Notes: a model not told the origin generated them from the sequence alone. Positions 9,377-18,751 are shown, counted from the first letter of the stretch. The stretch is 64,000 nt of DNA from Staphylococcus sp. NRL 16/872 (GCF_022815905.2 NZ_CP119327.1:620001-684000), one strand, 5' to 3'. Made by a program: numbers and translations.

Positions 9377-10132
9377 TCAATTTCGTTGTGTAACTTTGGC
9401 AATAATCATACTAAATTCAAATAAAATAATTAATGGTAATGTTAATAATAAATTTAATGTTAAGTCTGGTGGCGCAACGATACTTGCAGCGACAAAACAT
9501 CCAAAGTAAATATACTTACGATATGTTTTGAGTTCCTTAACATCTATTAAATCTAATTTAGCTAAGCCCAAAAATAATGTAGGTAATTGGAATAAAACGC
9601 CAAATATTAATAACCATCTTATCAATTCATGTAAATACGCTTTAAATCCTATAACAGGTTGAATGCTTAAAATTGTTGAAAGGGTTAATGAAAAATTAAT
9701 AATCAGTGGGAATCCAATGAAAAATGCAAATGCCACTCCAATCACAAATAATATGGCACACCAAATACTATATTTATAAATAAATCGACGTTCGTGTGGG
9801 TGTAAACCAGGAGTGATAAATGCCCATAAATGATAAAAAATAAAAGGCATAATCAAACATAGCGCCACAAAGAAAATAATCATTACATATATTTGAATCA
9901 TTTCAGTGAATGAAAACGCATGAAGTGTTACATGTGCACGTTTAATATAATGAATAAATGGTTTCATCCACCAATGAGATGAAATATAAACGATTATTGT
10001 TGAGATGATAAAAGCAATAAACACTCTGACGATTCGTATTCTTAATTCATCAAAGTGTTCTAATAATGTCGAATTATTTTGATTGCTCTCGTTGTTGTTT
10101 TGACTCTTTACTGGGAGTATCGTGAACATCAT
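9377..10132 (-). CDS. tatC: TatC, twin-arginine translocase receptor subunit
   Basis: Up to 251 residues with six membrane helices and the TatC signatures HFDELRIRI near the N-terminus and FxxFxFxxGxP-like sequence FVIGVAFAFFIGFPLI. TatC recognises twin-arginine signals, here presumably that of FepB. The frame overlaps tatA by 59 bases. The only in-frame ATGs (10132 and 10129) have no good ribosome site, so the exact start is doubtful; the conserved part begins around STLLEHFDEL. The convergent pairing with fepABC is the staphylococcal fep-tat arrangement. Confidence 0.92.
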   Translation of the reverse strand: MMFTILPVKSQNNNESNQNNSTLLEHFDELRIRIVRVFIAFIISTIIVYISSHWWMKPFIHYIKRAHVTLHAFSFTEMIQIYVMIIFFVALCLIMPFIFYHLWAFITPGLHPHERRFIYKYSIWCAILFVIGVAFAFFIGFPLIINFSLTLSTILSIQPVIGFKAYLHELIRWLLIFGVLFQLPTLFLGLAKLDLIDVKELKTYRKYIYFGCFVAASIVAPPDLTLNLLLTLPLIILFEFSMIIAKVTQRN

Positions 10133-10298
10133 CTGAATCTAAATGTTCAGCAGCTGATTTAAATTCTTTTAATGTGCTACCAATAGCTCTACCAAATTGT
10201 GGTAATTTTTTAGGTCCAAAAATAATCAAAGCGATAATACTTATTATAACTAGACTCGTTGGTCCAGTTATGCCTAATACAAATAGATCTTGAAACAT
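10074..10298 (-). CDS. tatA: TatA, twin-arginine translocase pore subunit
   Basis: 74 residues: one N-terminal membrane helix (about 10-28), the hinge FGPKKLPQFGRAIG and an amphipathic helix (STLKEFKSAAEHL), then a hydrophilic tail rich in Asp, Ser and Gln. This is the standard TatA plan; no TatB exists, as usual in Firmicutes. It overlaps tatC and is the first gene of the pair. The upstream gap of about 180 bases is shared with the divergent acetyltransferase; no clear Fur box was seen in it. Confidence 0.95.
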   Translation of the reverse strand: MFQDLFVLGITGPTSLVIISIIALIIFGPKKLPQFGRAIGSTLKEFKSAAEHLDSDDVHDTPSKESKQQREQSK

Positions 10299-10482
10299 AT
10301 GACAAAAACCTCACTCTAATTTATACTTATATCATCTATACTTTATACTCATTGATAAATATTATCAATAGTAATTTAAGACGTTCACAAATTAATTGAA
10401 AATAATTGTTTGAAAATAACGCTCCAAGGAATAAAAATTTATTTTCTAACTAGAATGGTTAGATAAGAAGAGGGGACATGAT

Positions 10483-10998
10483 ATGGCTGAGCATGTTGTG
10501 AAAATAAATAAAAATGAGGTAACTGAATTAAAACGTATAGCAGAAATTACATTTTATGAAACCTTTAAAGATGTGTATTCGCAAGAAAATTTCCAAAAAT
10601 TCTTCGATGAAGCATATAATGAAGATTTATTATTATCGGAATTAGATAATTCTAATTCTTTTCATTATTTCTATAAAATCGATAATGACATAGTCGGATA
10701 TTTAAAGTTAAATATAAATGGTGCTCAAACTGAGCCTAAGGGTAATGAGTATTTAGAAATTCAACGTATCTATTTTCACAAAGCATATCAAGGTGGAGGA
10801 AGAGGCCATACGTTTATAAAATTAGCCCTTGATAAAGCGCGTGAACATCATAAATCTAAAATTTGGTTAGGTGTATGGGAATATAATGATAAAGCCCTCG
10901 CATTCTATAAACGTCATGGTTTTGTAGTTACGGGAGAACACGATTTTGTGAATGGTGATGTTGTAGATACAGACCTTATTATGGAAAGAAATATTTAA
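10483..10998 (+). CDS. GNAT family N-acetyltransferase (PaiA-like)
   Basis: 171 residues with the acetyl-CoA loop in EIQRIYFHKAYQGGGRGHTFIKLALDKA (Q-x-x-G-x-G, about 103-108) and the late motifs WLGVWEYNDKALAFYKRHGF and TGEHDFVNGDVVDTDLIMER. That overall pattern resembles PaiA-type polyamine acetyltransferases, but substrate is uncertain. ATG start after AGAGGGG. It is monocistronic, ended by a strong terminator shared with the converging teichoic-acid-type gene. Confidence 0.85.
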   Translation: MAEHVVKINKNEVTELKRIAEITFYETFKDVYSQENFQKFFDEAYNEDLLLSELDNSNSFHYFYKIDNDIVGYLKLNINGAQTEPKGNEYLEIQRIYFHKAYQGGGRGHTFIKLALDKAREHHKSKIWLGVWEYNDKALAFYKRHGFVVTGEHDFVNGDVVDTDLIMERNI

Positions 10999-11031
10999 AA
11001 TTGATTAGGTATAAAAAGTTAGATAACTATT

Positions 11032-11072
11032 AAAACCGTTAAGATTCGTAAATTAGAATCTTAACGGTTTTT
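11032..11072. terminator. Bidirectional terminator
   Basis: Sixteen-base perfect arms 11032-11047 and 11056-11071 (AAAACCGTTAAGATTC / GAATCTTAACGGTTTT) with Ts on both strands. Confidence 0.9.
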
Positions 11073-11073
11073 A

Positions 11074-12768
11074 TTAATGGTTGTCATTTAAAATGTTACG
11101 CATAAGTTGAGTTAATTGTTTTAATGACTGGTTATTTTCATTTATTAATGGGTGGTGAGTAATTTCCGGTATCGTATGATTGATTAAGTTGTTAAGTAAT
11201 AAATCTTCATCTGTATACCACACTTCAGATAAACTTTGCATTACATCTTCATACACACCACGTTCATCCTCATAAGCTTCATGATTAGGTGTAAATAGGC
11301 AAACTTTTTTTCCAATTGTTAAAGCATCAAAAATAATCGAAGAATAATCTGTTAAAACTACATCGGCAATCAATAGTAAATCCTGGGTTTCAATATTGCT
11401 AGGTGCTTCGATAACATCGTTAGGCACTTCAGATGTACTTTCAACATGGCCTTTATATATGACATGATATTCTTCTAATAGATCAGGTGTGATTGTCAAT
11501 GTAATTTCTAATCTATTAGATGCATGCCATGTAGGCGCATAAAGCAATACTGGTTTTTTACGATCAATCCCAAGTTTGTCTTTAATCTTTTTATGATGAA
11601 TTTGGTCATTTAGATTATGTAACAAATGACTTATTCTTGGATAGCCATATGAAATAAATTGAGTATTTTGATTTGGAAAAGCTGTTTCGAATAATCCTCT
11701 TGTATTAGCAGTATCTAATAAGAGGTAATCTTGCTGTAACCATTTATTATACTTACGCGCTTTGTAATTATAAATATTTTTATTTTGATCAGGCTCTTGA
11801 CTATCCATAAATAATTTTTTAATAGGGGTTCCATGCCATAATTGGATAACTGTCCCATTTGGTTTATATTCATCAGGAATATAGCTTTCAATTACAACGA
11901 TCTTAGCACTTTCGATTAGTTCCTTATTTCCTTCCGCTTCAGGAGGTACAAAGTAAGGCCCACGACGATCATTAGTTATAAAATATGCTTCTGTAGTAGG
12001 ATTACGTTTAACAAAATAATTAAATAAATATTTTGAATTTCCTCTGTAACTATAATCAAAGCCTAAAAAAACAATATGATTTTTTACTTGAGATTTATCT
12101 TTTTGATAAATATAGCTTAAATTGCGATGATTTTTAAGAGCACGTTGATGCATTTTATTGTACATCCACTTTGGTAATTTAAATTTAGTGGTAACTAGCC
12201 AACTGTCAGCAAAACGCATTTCTTCTTCTTTACCAGGATATTTAAACTTATTAAATGGAGTGGAGTAGCCGTGTATATAAGCTAATTTATTTAAGTCAAA
12301 ATGATTAATCCATTTTACTTCATATGTATCTAATGATTTCCAAAATAGTTTACTTGTTCTTAGTTCATTGCCAAAATCAAAAACGACATGACCATCAATA
12401 TCTACTTCACTTTTCAAAGCGGTAATGACTGCTAAATCCATAATAGAATGAATCTCATATTTAGCTAAGTGCATCAATGTGGCATCGATATTATAAATAA
12501 AATTGGGATAATGGTTAATATTTTTCATCCAAGTTAAAAAAGTGAGTTTTTCGTCACCAAAATATCTACAGTCATTTACATACAAACCTTCAACAGTATA
12601 ATCCACTGCAATAGAGTTATCAGATAAAGCAACGGCTTCAAGCATATCTTGATTGATTTTAATATCGTTAGAATACGGAATAAAATGTGAAAAACCTGCC
12701 GATTTCGCTTTATTAAGTTGTAGCTCAAGATGTGCCATATTAGAAATATTTATTTGTTTAATCATCAT
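11074..12768 (-). CDS. CDP-glycerol glycerophosphotransferase-like (TagF/TarB family) protein
   Basis: 564 residues. An N-terminal region of about 220 residues is of unknown function. The C-terminal CDP-glycerol glycerophosphotransferase domain carries VFLGFDYSYRGNSKYLFNY, the catalytic-type WHGTPIKKLF, LYAPTWHAS, YKGHVES and TDYSSIIFDALTIGKK. Enzymes of the family add glycerol- or ribitol-phosphate units in wall teichoic acid synthesis. It stands alone, away from a tag/tar cluster, between an acetyltransferase and lctP. It may modify teichoic acid or build another polyol-phosphate polymer; the exact acceptor cannot be read from sequence. ATG start with AAAGGAT upstream. Confidence 0.82.
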   Translation of the reverse strand: MMIKQINISNMAHLELQLNKAKSAGFSHFIPYSNDIKINQDMLEAVALSDNSIAVDYTVEGLYVNDCRYFGDEKLTFLTWMKNINHYPNFIYNIDATLMHLAKYEIHSIMDLAVITALKSEVDIDGHVVFDFGNELRTSKLFWKSLDTYEVKWINHFDLNKLAYIHGYSTPFNKFKYPGKEEEMRFADSWLVTTKFKLPKWMYNKMHQRALKNHRNLSYIYQKDKSQVKNHIVFLGFDYSYRGNSKYLFNYFVKRNPTTEAYFITNDRRGPYFVPPEAEGNKELIESAKIVVIESYIPDEYKPNGTVIQLWHGTPIKKLFMDSQEPDQNKNIYNYKARKYNKWLQQDYLLLDTANTRGLFETAFPNQNTQFISYGYPRISHLLHNLNDQIHHKKIKDKLGIDRKKPVLLYAPTWHASNRLEITLTITPDLLEEYHVIYKGHVESTSEVPNDVIEAPSNIETQDLLLIADVVLTDYSSIIFDALTIGKKVCLFTPNHEAYEDERGVYEDVMQSLSEVWYTDEDLLLNNLINHTIPEITHHPLINENNQSLKQLTQLMRNILNDNH

Positions 12769-12954
12769 ACATTATCCTTTTGCTCGTAAATTTCATATAT
12801 ATATTTTACCACGTGCATTAAAAAAAATCATAGTTGCAAAGATATTCAAAAAAGATTGGTTGTTATGAATTAATAGTTAAATCTTTGAGAAATTTTATAT
12901 TTCAATTTTTTGTTAAAAAAATCACAAATTTTTAATTAAAAATGCTCCAAAGTA

Positions 12955-13005
12955 TTGTCAATTAAAAGAAAAGGTGTTATATTCATCTTGTGAAAAAGTT
13001 CACAA
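12955..13005 (+). promoter_or_regulatory. lctP promoter with Rex operator
   Basis: TTGTCA (12955-12960), 17-base spacer and TATATT (12978-12983) form a good sigma-A promoter. Directly after it, TTGTGAA-AAAG-TTCACAA (12988-13005) is a perfect 7-4-7 Rex palindrome lying on the transcription start. A further half site TTGTGAA is at 13013-13019. Rex would repress until NADH accumulates, as expected for anaerobic or lactate genes. The remaining sequence from 12769 to 13162 is AT-rich with no other gene seen. Confidence 0.9.
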
Positions 13006-13162
13006 TATAAAATTGTGAAATCTAGCATGATTAACTTGTCGACAAAATATTAATTATGTAGCGAACTGTATGAGGTGGAAACAAACAAAATGGAGGTCAG
13101 ACCTCTTTCAGTTCAACGATCTAGATAATTCATTAAAAAATAAGGAAAGAAGAGTCAAAATT

Positions 13163-14764
13163 ATGTTAGTTCAAACATTTAACCCCTTCGATAACTTAGT
13201 GTTATCCAGCTTAATTGCAGCTATTCCTATTATCTTATTCTTATTATGTTTAACAGTCTTTAAAATGAAAGGTATTTATGCTGCTATTACTACTTTAGTA
13301 GTGACATTGCTTATTGCTGTACCATTCTTCAAATTGCCAGTAGGTATTGCTTCTGGAGCAGTTGTAGAAGGTTTCTATCAAGGTATTATTCCAATTGGCT
13401 ACATTGTTATGATGGCCGTTCTATTATACAAAATCACTCAAGAATCAGGACAATTTAACACAATTCAAGATAGTATCACTAGCATTTCACAAGACCAACG
13501 TATCCAACTTTTACTTATTGGTTTTGCATTTAATGCTTTCTTAGAAGGCGCAGCAGGATTTGGTGTACCAATTGCGATCTGTGCATTATTATTATCTCAA
13601 TTAGGATTTAGACCATTACAAGCAGCCATGCTTTGTCTTGTTGCAAATGCAGCTTCTGGAGCTTTTGGTGCTATAGGTATTCCGGTTGGCGTAGTGGATA
13701 CTTTACATTTACCAGGTAGTGTACATGCGATGGGTGTTTCTCAAACATCTACACTCACTTTAGCCATCATTAACTTCTTTATTCCATTCTTATTAATTTT
13801 TATCATTGATGGACTTAAAGGAATTAAAGAAACATTACCAGCCATCTTAGTCGTTTCAATCACATATACTGTTTTACAAGGTTTATTAACTGTATTCAAT
13901 GGTCCAGAATTAGCTGATATTATCCCACCTTTAGCTACAATGGGAGCTTTAGCTTTATTCTCTAGAAAATTCCAACCCAAAAATATTTATCGTGTACAAA
14001 AAGATGTTGAACCTGAACCTGTGAAACCTCATAATGCTAAAGAAATTATGTATGCATGGAGTCCATTTGTAATTTTAACTGTGATTGTAATGGTTTGGAG
14101 TGCACCATTCTTCAAAAAATTATTCTTACCAAATGGCGCACTTTCTTCATTAGTGTTCAACTTTAATTTACCAGGCACATTTAGTGATGTTGCACATAAA
14201 CCAATCATTTTAACATTTAACTTTATTGGCCAAACTGGAACAGCTATTTTATTAACTATAATTATTACAGTATTAATGGCTAAAAAAGTAAGCTTCGGTG
14301 ATGCAGGTCGTTTATTCGGAGTAACATTCAAAGAATTATGGTTACCAGTTCTTACAATTTGTTTCATCTTAGCTATTTCTAAAATTACAACATATGGTGG
14401 CTTAAGTGCTGCGATGGGTCAAGGTATTGCCAAAGCAGGAAATGTCTTCCCAGTATTATCACCTATCTTAGGTTGGATTGGCGTATTTATGACAGGCTCA
14501 GTTGTCAATAACAACTCATTATTTGCTCCAATTCAAGCGTCAGTAGCGCAACAAATTGGTACAAGTGGTTCATTACTTGTCGCTTCAAACACAGTTGGTG
14601 GGGTAGCTGCTAAATTAATTTCACCACAATCCATTGCGATTGCTACCGCAGCTGTTAAAGAAGTAGGTAAAGAATCAGAATTACTAAAAATGACTTTACG
14701 TTACAGTATTGGATTATTAATCTTTATCTGTATTTGGACATTTATCTTATCACTAGTTCTATAA
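13163..14764 (+). CDS. lctP: L-lactate permease (LctP family)
   Basis: 533 residues from the ATG at 13163 (MLVQTFNPFDNLVLSSL), preceded by AAGGAAAGAAG; an in-frame ATG at 13070 has poorer support and would add 31 non-conserved residues. About 12-14 membrane helices and the family block EGAAGFGVPIAICALLL, plus GSVVNNNSLFAPIQ and NTVGGVAAKLISPQSIAIATAA near the C-terminus. It imports L-lactate (and possibly glycolate) with protons. The Rex operator ties it to the NADH/NAD ratio, and the Mqo-type dehydrogenase nearby could feed lactate or malate electrons to the quinone pool. Confidence 0.95.
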   Translation: MLVQTFNPFDNLVLSSLIAAIPIILFLLCLTVFKMKGIYAAITTLVVTLLIAVPFFKLPVGIASGAVVEGFYQGIIPIGYIVMMAVLLYKITQESGQFNTIQDSITSISQDQRIQLLLIGFAFNAFLEGAAGFGVPIAICALLLSQLGFRPLQAAMLCLVANAASGAFGAIGIPVGVVDTLHLPGSVHAMGVSQTSTLTLAIINFFIPFLLIFIIDGLKGIKETLPAILVVSITYTVLQGLLTVFNGPELADIIPPLATMGALALFSRKFQPKNIYRVQKDVEPEPVKPHNAKEIMYAWSPFVILTVIVMVWSAPFFKKLFLPNGALSSLVFNFNLPGTFSDVAHKPIILTFNFIGQTGTAILLTIIITVLMAKKVSFGDAGRLFGVTFKELWLPVLTICFILAISKITTYGGLSAAMGQGIAKAGNVFPVLSPILGWIGVFMTGSVVNNNSLFAPIQASVAQQIGTSGSLLVASNTVGGVAAKLISPQSIAIATAAVKEVGKESELLKMTLRYSIGLLIFICIWTFILSLVL

Positions 14765-14773
14765 GAATAATAA

Positions 14774-14815
14774 AAATTGTAATTTGAGCGTTGTTGCTCA
14801 AATTACAATTTTTTT
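14774..14815. terminator. Terminator after lctP
   Basis: Arms 14774-14789 and 14796-14811 (AAATTGTAATTTGAGC with its complement) followed by TTTTTT. It also lies downstream of the converging glycosyltransferase gene. Confidence 0.92.
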
Positions 14816-14832
14816 ATGTCCTTATTTAAATT

Positions 14833-15978
14833 TTATGAAATAGAAGATATGAATTCCTCATATACTTTATCAGATGAATATTGTTCAACCGTAAGATGTC
14901 CTTCTTTTATCATATTGTCAGAATGATTAATATGATTTATCGCAATATCTATATATTTAGCAAGTGAATTAACATCTTGATAATCAGCTAAATATCCATT
15001 TACACCAGTAGTGATCAAACTCGAAGGTCCTACAGTATCTTTAAAGCTAATTACTACGTTATCTTGGGCCATTGCTTCTAAGATGACCATGCCAAATCCT
15101 TCATTTCGCGAAGGAACCACAGTTATCTTACTTTGTGCTAATTTCTCATTTAAGTGTTGTGTCGCAGGATGAAGTGTAATAATATCGGCAAGTTTATAAT
15201 TATTAATTAATTGTTGAAGCTTTTCACGTTCCTGTCCATCTCCATATAATTCAACTTTAAAGTGAGCTTGACGGATAGTATTTTGAATACGGTGAATGCT
15301 TTCAATTAAAATATCAAAGCCTTTTTCATACTCTAATCTTCCTGCACTGATAATACGATTTTCTTTAGTAATATGAAGTCGTTGTACATTAATAATATTA
15401 GGCACAGTATAGATAGGCGTAGTAATACACTGTTGATATTTTTGTTGATCAATTGAAGTTAAAGTTGTAATAGCGTCTAATTGATTATAAGCTTTAATAA
15501 TTTCATATTGGTACGTTTTTGGATACGCATCCAAATTCATATGTTCCATTCCAACAGTAGTAACATTAGAATTATGATATTGAGCAATTAGAATATTAAA
15601 ACTCGCTCTCGTGCCAACAAACACGTCTGTATTAACATGCTTAATCGCTTTGATTACCTTGCGCTCTATATAGCTTGAGAATTGATTTAGCCCTGGCTCA
15701 TATTGTGATAAGTGCGTCGGTTTAAAAAAAGGTGTATATCTATTTAAACGATTCATCACGATTGAACCTATATTTTGAGGTTTTAAACGATAATCGATGA
15801 GTGTTTTGACAATAATTTTTTTATCTAATTCAAAGTAAGGGCGGTCTGCGGCTCTAAAGATTGAAATAATTTCTACATGATGCCCTTTATTTGATAATGA
15901 GTTAGCAAGTTCAGTTACTGCTTTGACAGTACCACCTAAAGCATAAATATTATGCATTAAAAAAGTAATTGATTTCAT
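14833..15978 (-). CDS. GT4-family glycosyltransferase
   Basis: 381 residues, ATG after GAGGTG. N-terminal Rossmann-type domain with MHNIYALGGTVKAVTELANSL (donor/acceptor loop) and C-terminal domain with ISAGRLEYEKGFDILI and the E-x7-E motif in RNEGFGMVILEAMAQ. This is the usual GT-B fold of group 1 glycosyltransferases. With the TagF-like gene on the other side of lctP it suggests glycosylation of a teichoic-acid-like polymer, but that link is inference from position; the sugar and acceptor are unknown. Confidence 0.8.
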   Translation of the reverse strand: MKSITFLMHNIYALGGTVKAVTELANSLSNKGHHVEIISIFRAADRPYFELDKKIIVKTLIDYRLKPQNIGSIVMNRLNRYTPFFKPTHLSQYEPGLNQFSSYIERKVIKAIKHVNTDVFVGTRASFNILIAQYHNSNVTTVGMEHMNLDAYPKTYQYEIIKAYNQLDAITTLTSIDQQKYQQCITTPIYTVPNIINVQRLHITKENRIISAGRLEYEKGFDILIESIHRIQNTIRQAHFKVELYGDGQEREKLQQLINNYKLADIITLHPATQHLNEKLAQSKITVVPSRNEGFGMVILEAMAQDNVVISFKDTVGPSSLITTGVNGYLADYQDVNSLAKYIDIAINHINHSDNMIKEGHLTVEQYSSDKVYEEFISSIS

Positions 15979-16238
15979 AATTACACCTCAAATTGTTTGA
16001 TTTAAAAAAATTATAGCATGTGTGACTTTATTAGTAGTAGAAGTTAAAAGCTTTAATTCATGCAAGACATTTCATAATAAAAGTAAATTTAGTGTAAATA
16101 GAACGCAGTAACTTAAATAATGTAATTATTAGTATAAACACTTTTTTCAACGAGCAATTATGTATATAATTAAGGTAGTTGTTAAAAGTCGATTTACGTT
16201 TTTACGTAAAATTAATATTAAAAATTTTTAAGAATAAA

Positions 16239-16252
16239 AGAAAGCGTTTTAA
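16239..16252. promoter_or_regulatory. Candidate cre upstream of mqo
   Basis: AGAAAGCGTTTTAA matches 7 of 9 fixed positions of the CcpA consensus TGNAANCGNTNNCA, 66 bases before the mqo start. The same gap (15979-16317) holds a TATAAT at 16165-16170 and a small inverted repeat TTTACG...CGTAAA (16193-16210). No gene was seen in this gap. Confidence 0.4.
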
Positions 16253-16317
16253 TTTATTAGGCCAAGGTCTTAACCTTACGACTAAAGATGTGATTATAAA
16301 AGGGGGACTGTGTTGTT

Positions 16318-17796
16318 ATGAGTTCACAACATAGCAAAACAGATGTCATCTTAATTGGTGGCGGAATTATGAGCGCAACATTAGGTACATTATTAAAAGA
16401 GTTATCTCCAGACAAGGAAATTAAAATCTTTGAAAAGTTAGAACAATCAGGAGAAGAGAGTTCGAACGTATGGAATAATGCTGGTACAGGACATTCAGCA
16501 TTATGCGAATTAAACTATACTAAAGAAGGTAAAGATGGCACTGTCGATATTAATAAAGCAATTAAAATTAATGAACAGTTCCAAGTATCAAAACAGTTTT
16601 GGGCCCATTTAGTAAGAACAGGCCAATTACAAAATCCAGGAAACTTTATTCAATCAGTTCCACACATGAGTTTTGTAAAAGGCATTTTCAATGTTCAATT
16701 TTTAAAAAGACGTGTAGAAGCACTTAAAAAGAATGTTCTATTTGAAAATATGGATATTACAGAAGATAGAGAGCAAATGAAAGAATGGGTACCATTAATG
16801 ATTGAAGGTAGAACATCTAACGTACCTATCGCTTTATCTCGAGATGAGACGGGTACAGATGTTAACTTCGGTGCATTGACCAAGAAATTAATTTCTAATT
16901 TAAAAGAACGCAATGTAGAAGTGCAATATAAACAAGAAGTTGAGAATATCGAAAAACTAGATAACGGTAACTGGAAAGTCACAGTTAAAGATTTAAAATC
17001 TGGTAAATCTCATACGTATGAAACAGAATTTGTCTTTATTGGTGCTGGTGGCGCAAGCTTACCTTTATTACAAAAAACAGGTATCAAACAATCAAAACAT
17101 ATTGGTGGTTTCCCTGTAAGTGGATTATTCTTACGTTGTACAAATCAAGATGTGATTGAGCGTCATCATGCTAAAGTTTACGGTAAAGCAGCTGTAGGTG
17201 CGCCACCGATGTCAGTACCTCACTTAGATACTCGATTTGTAAATGGTGAACGTTCATTGTTATTTGGACCATTCGCAGGCTTTTCACCTAAATTCTTAAA
17301 AACCGGATCAAATTTAGATTTAATTCGTTCTGTTAAACCTAATAACGTTATTACAATGTTAAGTGCGGGTGTAAAAGAATTTAACTTAACGAAATATTTA
17401 GTTTCTCAACTTATGCTATCGCATAAAGAACGTATGGATGACTTACGTATCTTCTTGCCAAATGCTAAAGATGAAGATTGGGAAGTGATCGTAGCGGGTC
17501 AACGTGTACAAGTGATTAAAGATACAGAAGATGGTAAGGGTAATTTACAATTCGGTACAGAAGTTATCACATCAGATGATGGCTCACTCGCTGCATTGCT
17601 TGGTGCGTCACCAGGTGCATCAACTGCGGTCGACATTATGTTAGATTTACTACAACGTTGCTATGGCACAGAATTCAAAGGTTGGGTTCCGAAAATTAAG
17701 GAAATGGTACCATCATTTGGATTGAAACTAACTGAACATGAAGATGTATACAGAGCAGTAAATAAAGAAGTGCAAAAATATTTAAATGTGAAATAA
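16318..17796 (+). CDS. mqo: Malate:quinone oxidoreductase family protein
   Basis: 492 residues; ATG after AAAAGGGGG. FAD-binding [20 protein letters not shown] at the N-terminus (GGG at 14-16), then [37 protein letters not shown] and [15 protein letters not shown], all typical of Mqo. The family oxidises malate to oxaloacetate at the membrane and passes electrons to menaquinone. Staphylococci carry several paralogues, one of which (Lqo in S. aureus) oxidises L-lactate. The lctP neighbour makes lactate oxidation possible here, but in S. aureus, as I recall, the copy beside lctP is mqo1, so I keep the malate name. Confidence 0.9.
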   Translation: MSSQHSKTDVILIGGGIMSATLGTLLKELSPDKEIKIFEKLEQSGEESSNVWNNAGTGHSALCELNYTKEGKDGTVDINKAIKINEQFQVSKQFWAHLVRTGQLQNPGNFIQSVPHMSFVKGIFNVQFLKRRVEALKKNVLFENMDITEDREQMKEWVPLMIEGRTSNVPIALSRDETGTDVNFGALTKKLISNLKERNVEVQYKQEVENIEKLDNGNWKVTVKDLKSGKSHTYETEFVFIGAGGASLPLLQKTGIKQSKHIGGFPVSGLFLRCTNQDVIERHHAKVYGKAAVGAPPMSVPHLDTRFVNGERSLLFGPFAGFSPKFLKTGSNLDLIRSVKPNNVITMLSAGVKEFNLTKYLVSQLMLSHKERMDDLRIFLPNAKDEDWEVIVAGQRVQVIKDTEDGKGNLQFGTEVITSDDGSLAALLGASPGASTAVDIMLDLLQRCYGTEFKGWVPKIKEMVPSFGLKLTEHEDVYRAVNKEVQKYLNVK

Positions 17797-17798
17797 TA

Positions 17799-17857
17799 AA
17801 AATAAGCGAATATCTATTAATGAGGATGAACTCATTAAATAGATATTCGCTTATTTT
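17799..17857. terminator. Long bidirectional terminator after mqo
   Basis: Arms of about 26 bases, 17799-17824 and 17831-17857, nearly perfect (AAAATAAGCGAATATC with its complement) and a 6-base loop. It touches the stop codon of the converging DUF3021 gene. Confidence 0.92.
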
Positions 17858-18314
17858 AATGTCTCATTTTATTAAGGCGTTTGTTGATTTCTTTTACATA
17901 TCTTTTATTTTTCCAGTAACTAAAGCACCAAATAAATATATAAATTATAATGAAATAGAACGTATAAATTAAAATATTCATTAAAGAAGGGGTGAACCAC
18001 CCGGCTAAAATAGCGATAGGCAAAAGCCCTATATAGCTACAAATAAAATGAAGGAGTGTAGTACGTGTAATGCTCCAATCGGTATGAGTGAAAATAAAAC
18101 TTGTAAGATAAAACAAAAGTCCAATCATTAGCCATAATAAAATAGCAATAACCATAATAGTAGCTTCACTTAAATGATGATAATAAAGTTTTCCCATTGT
18201 TGAGATTGGTGATAAAGGATAGTATTCCCCATTCGCACCAATGTAACTAAATACAATAGAACAAGTTAAACCAATGAATAAAGAGATGCTAGTGAATCTA
18301 TAAAATTTAGTCAT
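17856..18314 (-). CDS. DUF3021 family membrane protein (LytTR partner)
   Basis: 152 residues with four membrane helices and a basic C-terminal tail (KNKRYVKEINKRLNKMRH). DUF3021 proteins are usually encoded right after a LytTR-type DNA-binding protein, as here: its ATG overlaps the LytTR stop by 4 bases, so the two are translationally coupled. They probably act as a regulator and a membrane partner that senses or restrains it, but no ligand is known. Its 3' end touches the mqo terminator. Confidence 0.82.
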   Translation of the reverse strand: MTKFYRFTSISLFIGLTCSIVFSYIGANGEYYPLSPISTMGKLYYHHLSEATIMVIAILLWLMIGLLFYLTSFIFTHTDWSITRTTLLHFICSYIGLLPIAILAGWFTPSLMNILIYTFYFIIIYIFIWCFSYWKNKRYVKEINKRLNKMRH

Positions 18315-18751
18315 AATGAAAGTCTCTCCTTTATAGATTTTAAATATCTTCTTGAGGAGTAAGTATAGTTTGCATTATCTAAATACATTCGTATAAGACC
18401 ATTAGGTTCTAATTGTAATTTTTTTATTTTATTAATATTTACTATTTCAGATTTTGAAATTCTAATGAATGATGTAGGTAAGTATGTTTCTAATTCATAT
18501 AACCGTTCTTTTAATATGAAATTTTGATTATTTTGAATAGCTACTACTTGGTTTTTATGAGTGCGGAAACTAGTGATAGTTTCAACATCTAAAATATAAA
18601 TCTCATCATTATATTTACCATTCAGTTGTTTAAGTTTATCTAAATCTTCAATGTGCTTTATTATTTGTTGAATATCATTATCTAATTGAGGCCCATGGAT
18701 AGCAACAAACTTTTCTTTTTCCTCAGGTGAAATAAATAATTTAACTTTCAT
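18311..18751 (-). CDS. LytTR-domain DNA-binding regulator
   Basis: 146 residues; ATG after GGAGGAGA. An N-terminal segment of about 45 residues (MKVKLFISPEEKEKFVAIHG) is followed by a LytTR domain (about 48-146) with FRTHKNQVVAIQNNQNFILKERL, FIRISKSEIVNINKIKKL and YTYSSRRYLKSIKERL. There is no receiver domain, so it is not a phosphorylated response regulator. It heads a two-gene operon with the DUF3021 protein. LytTR proteins bind direct repeats; the 145-base gap upstream would be the place for autoregulation. Confidence 0.85.
   Translation of the reverse strand: MKVKLFISPEEKEKFVAIHGPQLDNDIQQIIKHIEDLDKLKQLNGKYNDEIYILDVETITSFRTHKNQVVAIQNNQNFILKERLYELETYLPTSFIRISKSEIVNINKIKKLQLEPNGLIRMYLDNANYTYSSRRYLKSIKERLSL

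Noticed and set aside
12653..12868. Plus-strand open frame of 71 codons opposite the start of the TagF-like gene
   Set aside because: It is antisense to a well-supported gene and has no ribosome site.
16318..17796. Naming the mqo gene lqo (lactate:quinone oxidoreductase) because lctP is near
   Set aside because: Paralogues cannot be separated by eye, and in S. aureus, as I recall, the copy next to lctP is mqo1.
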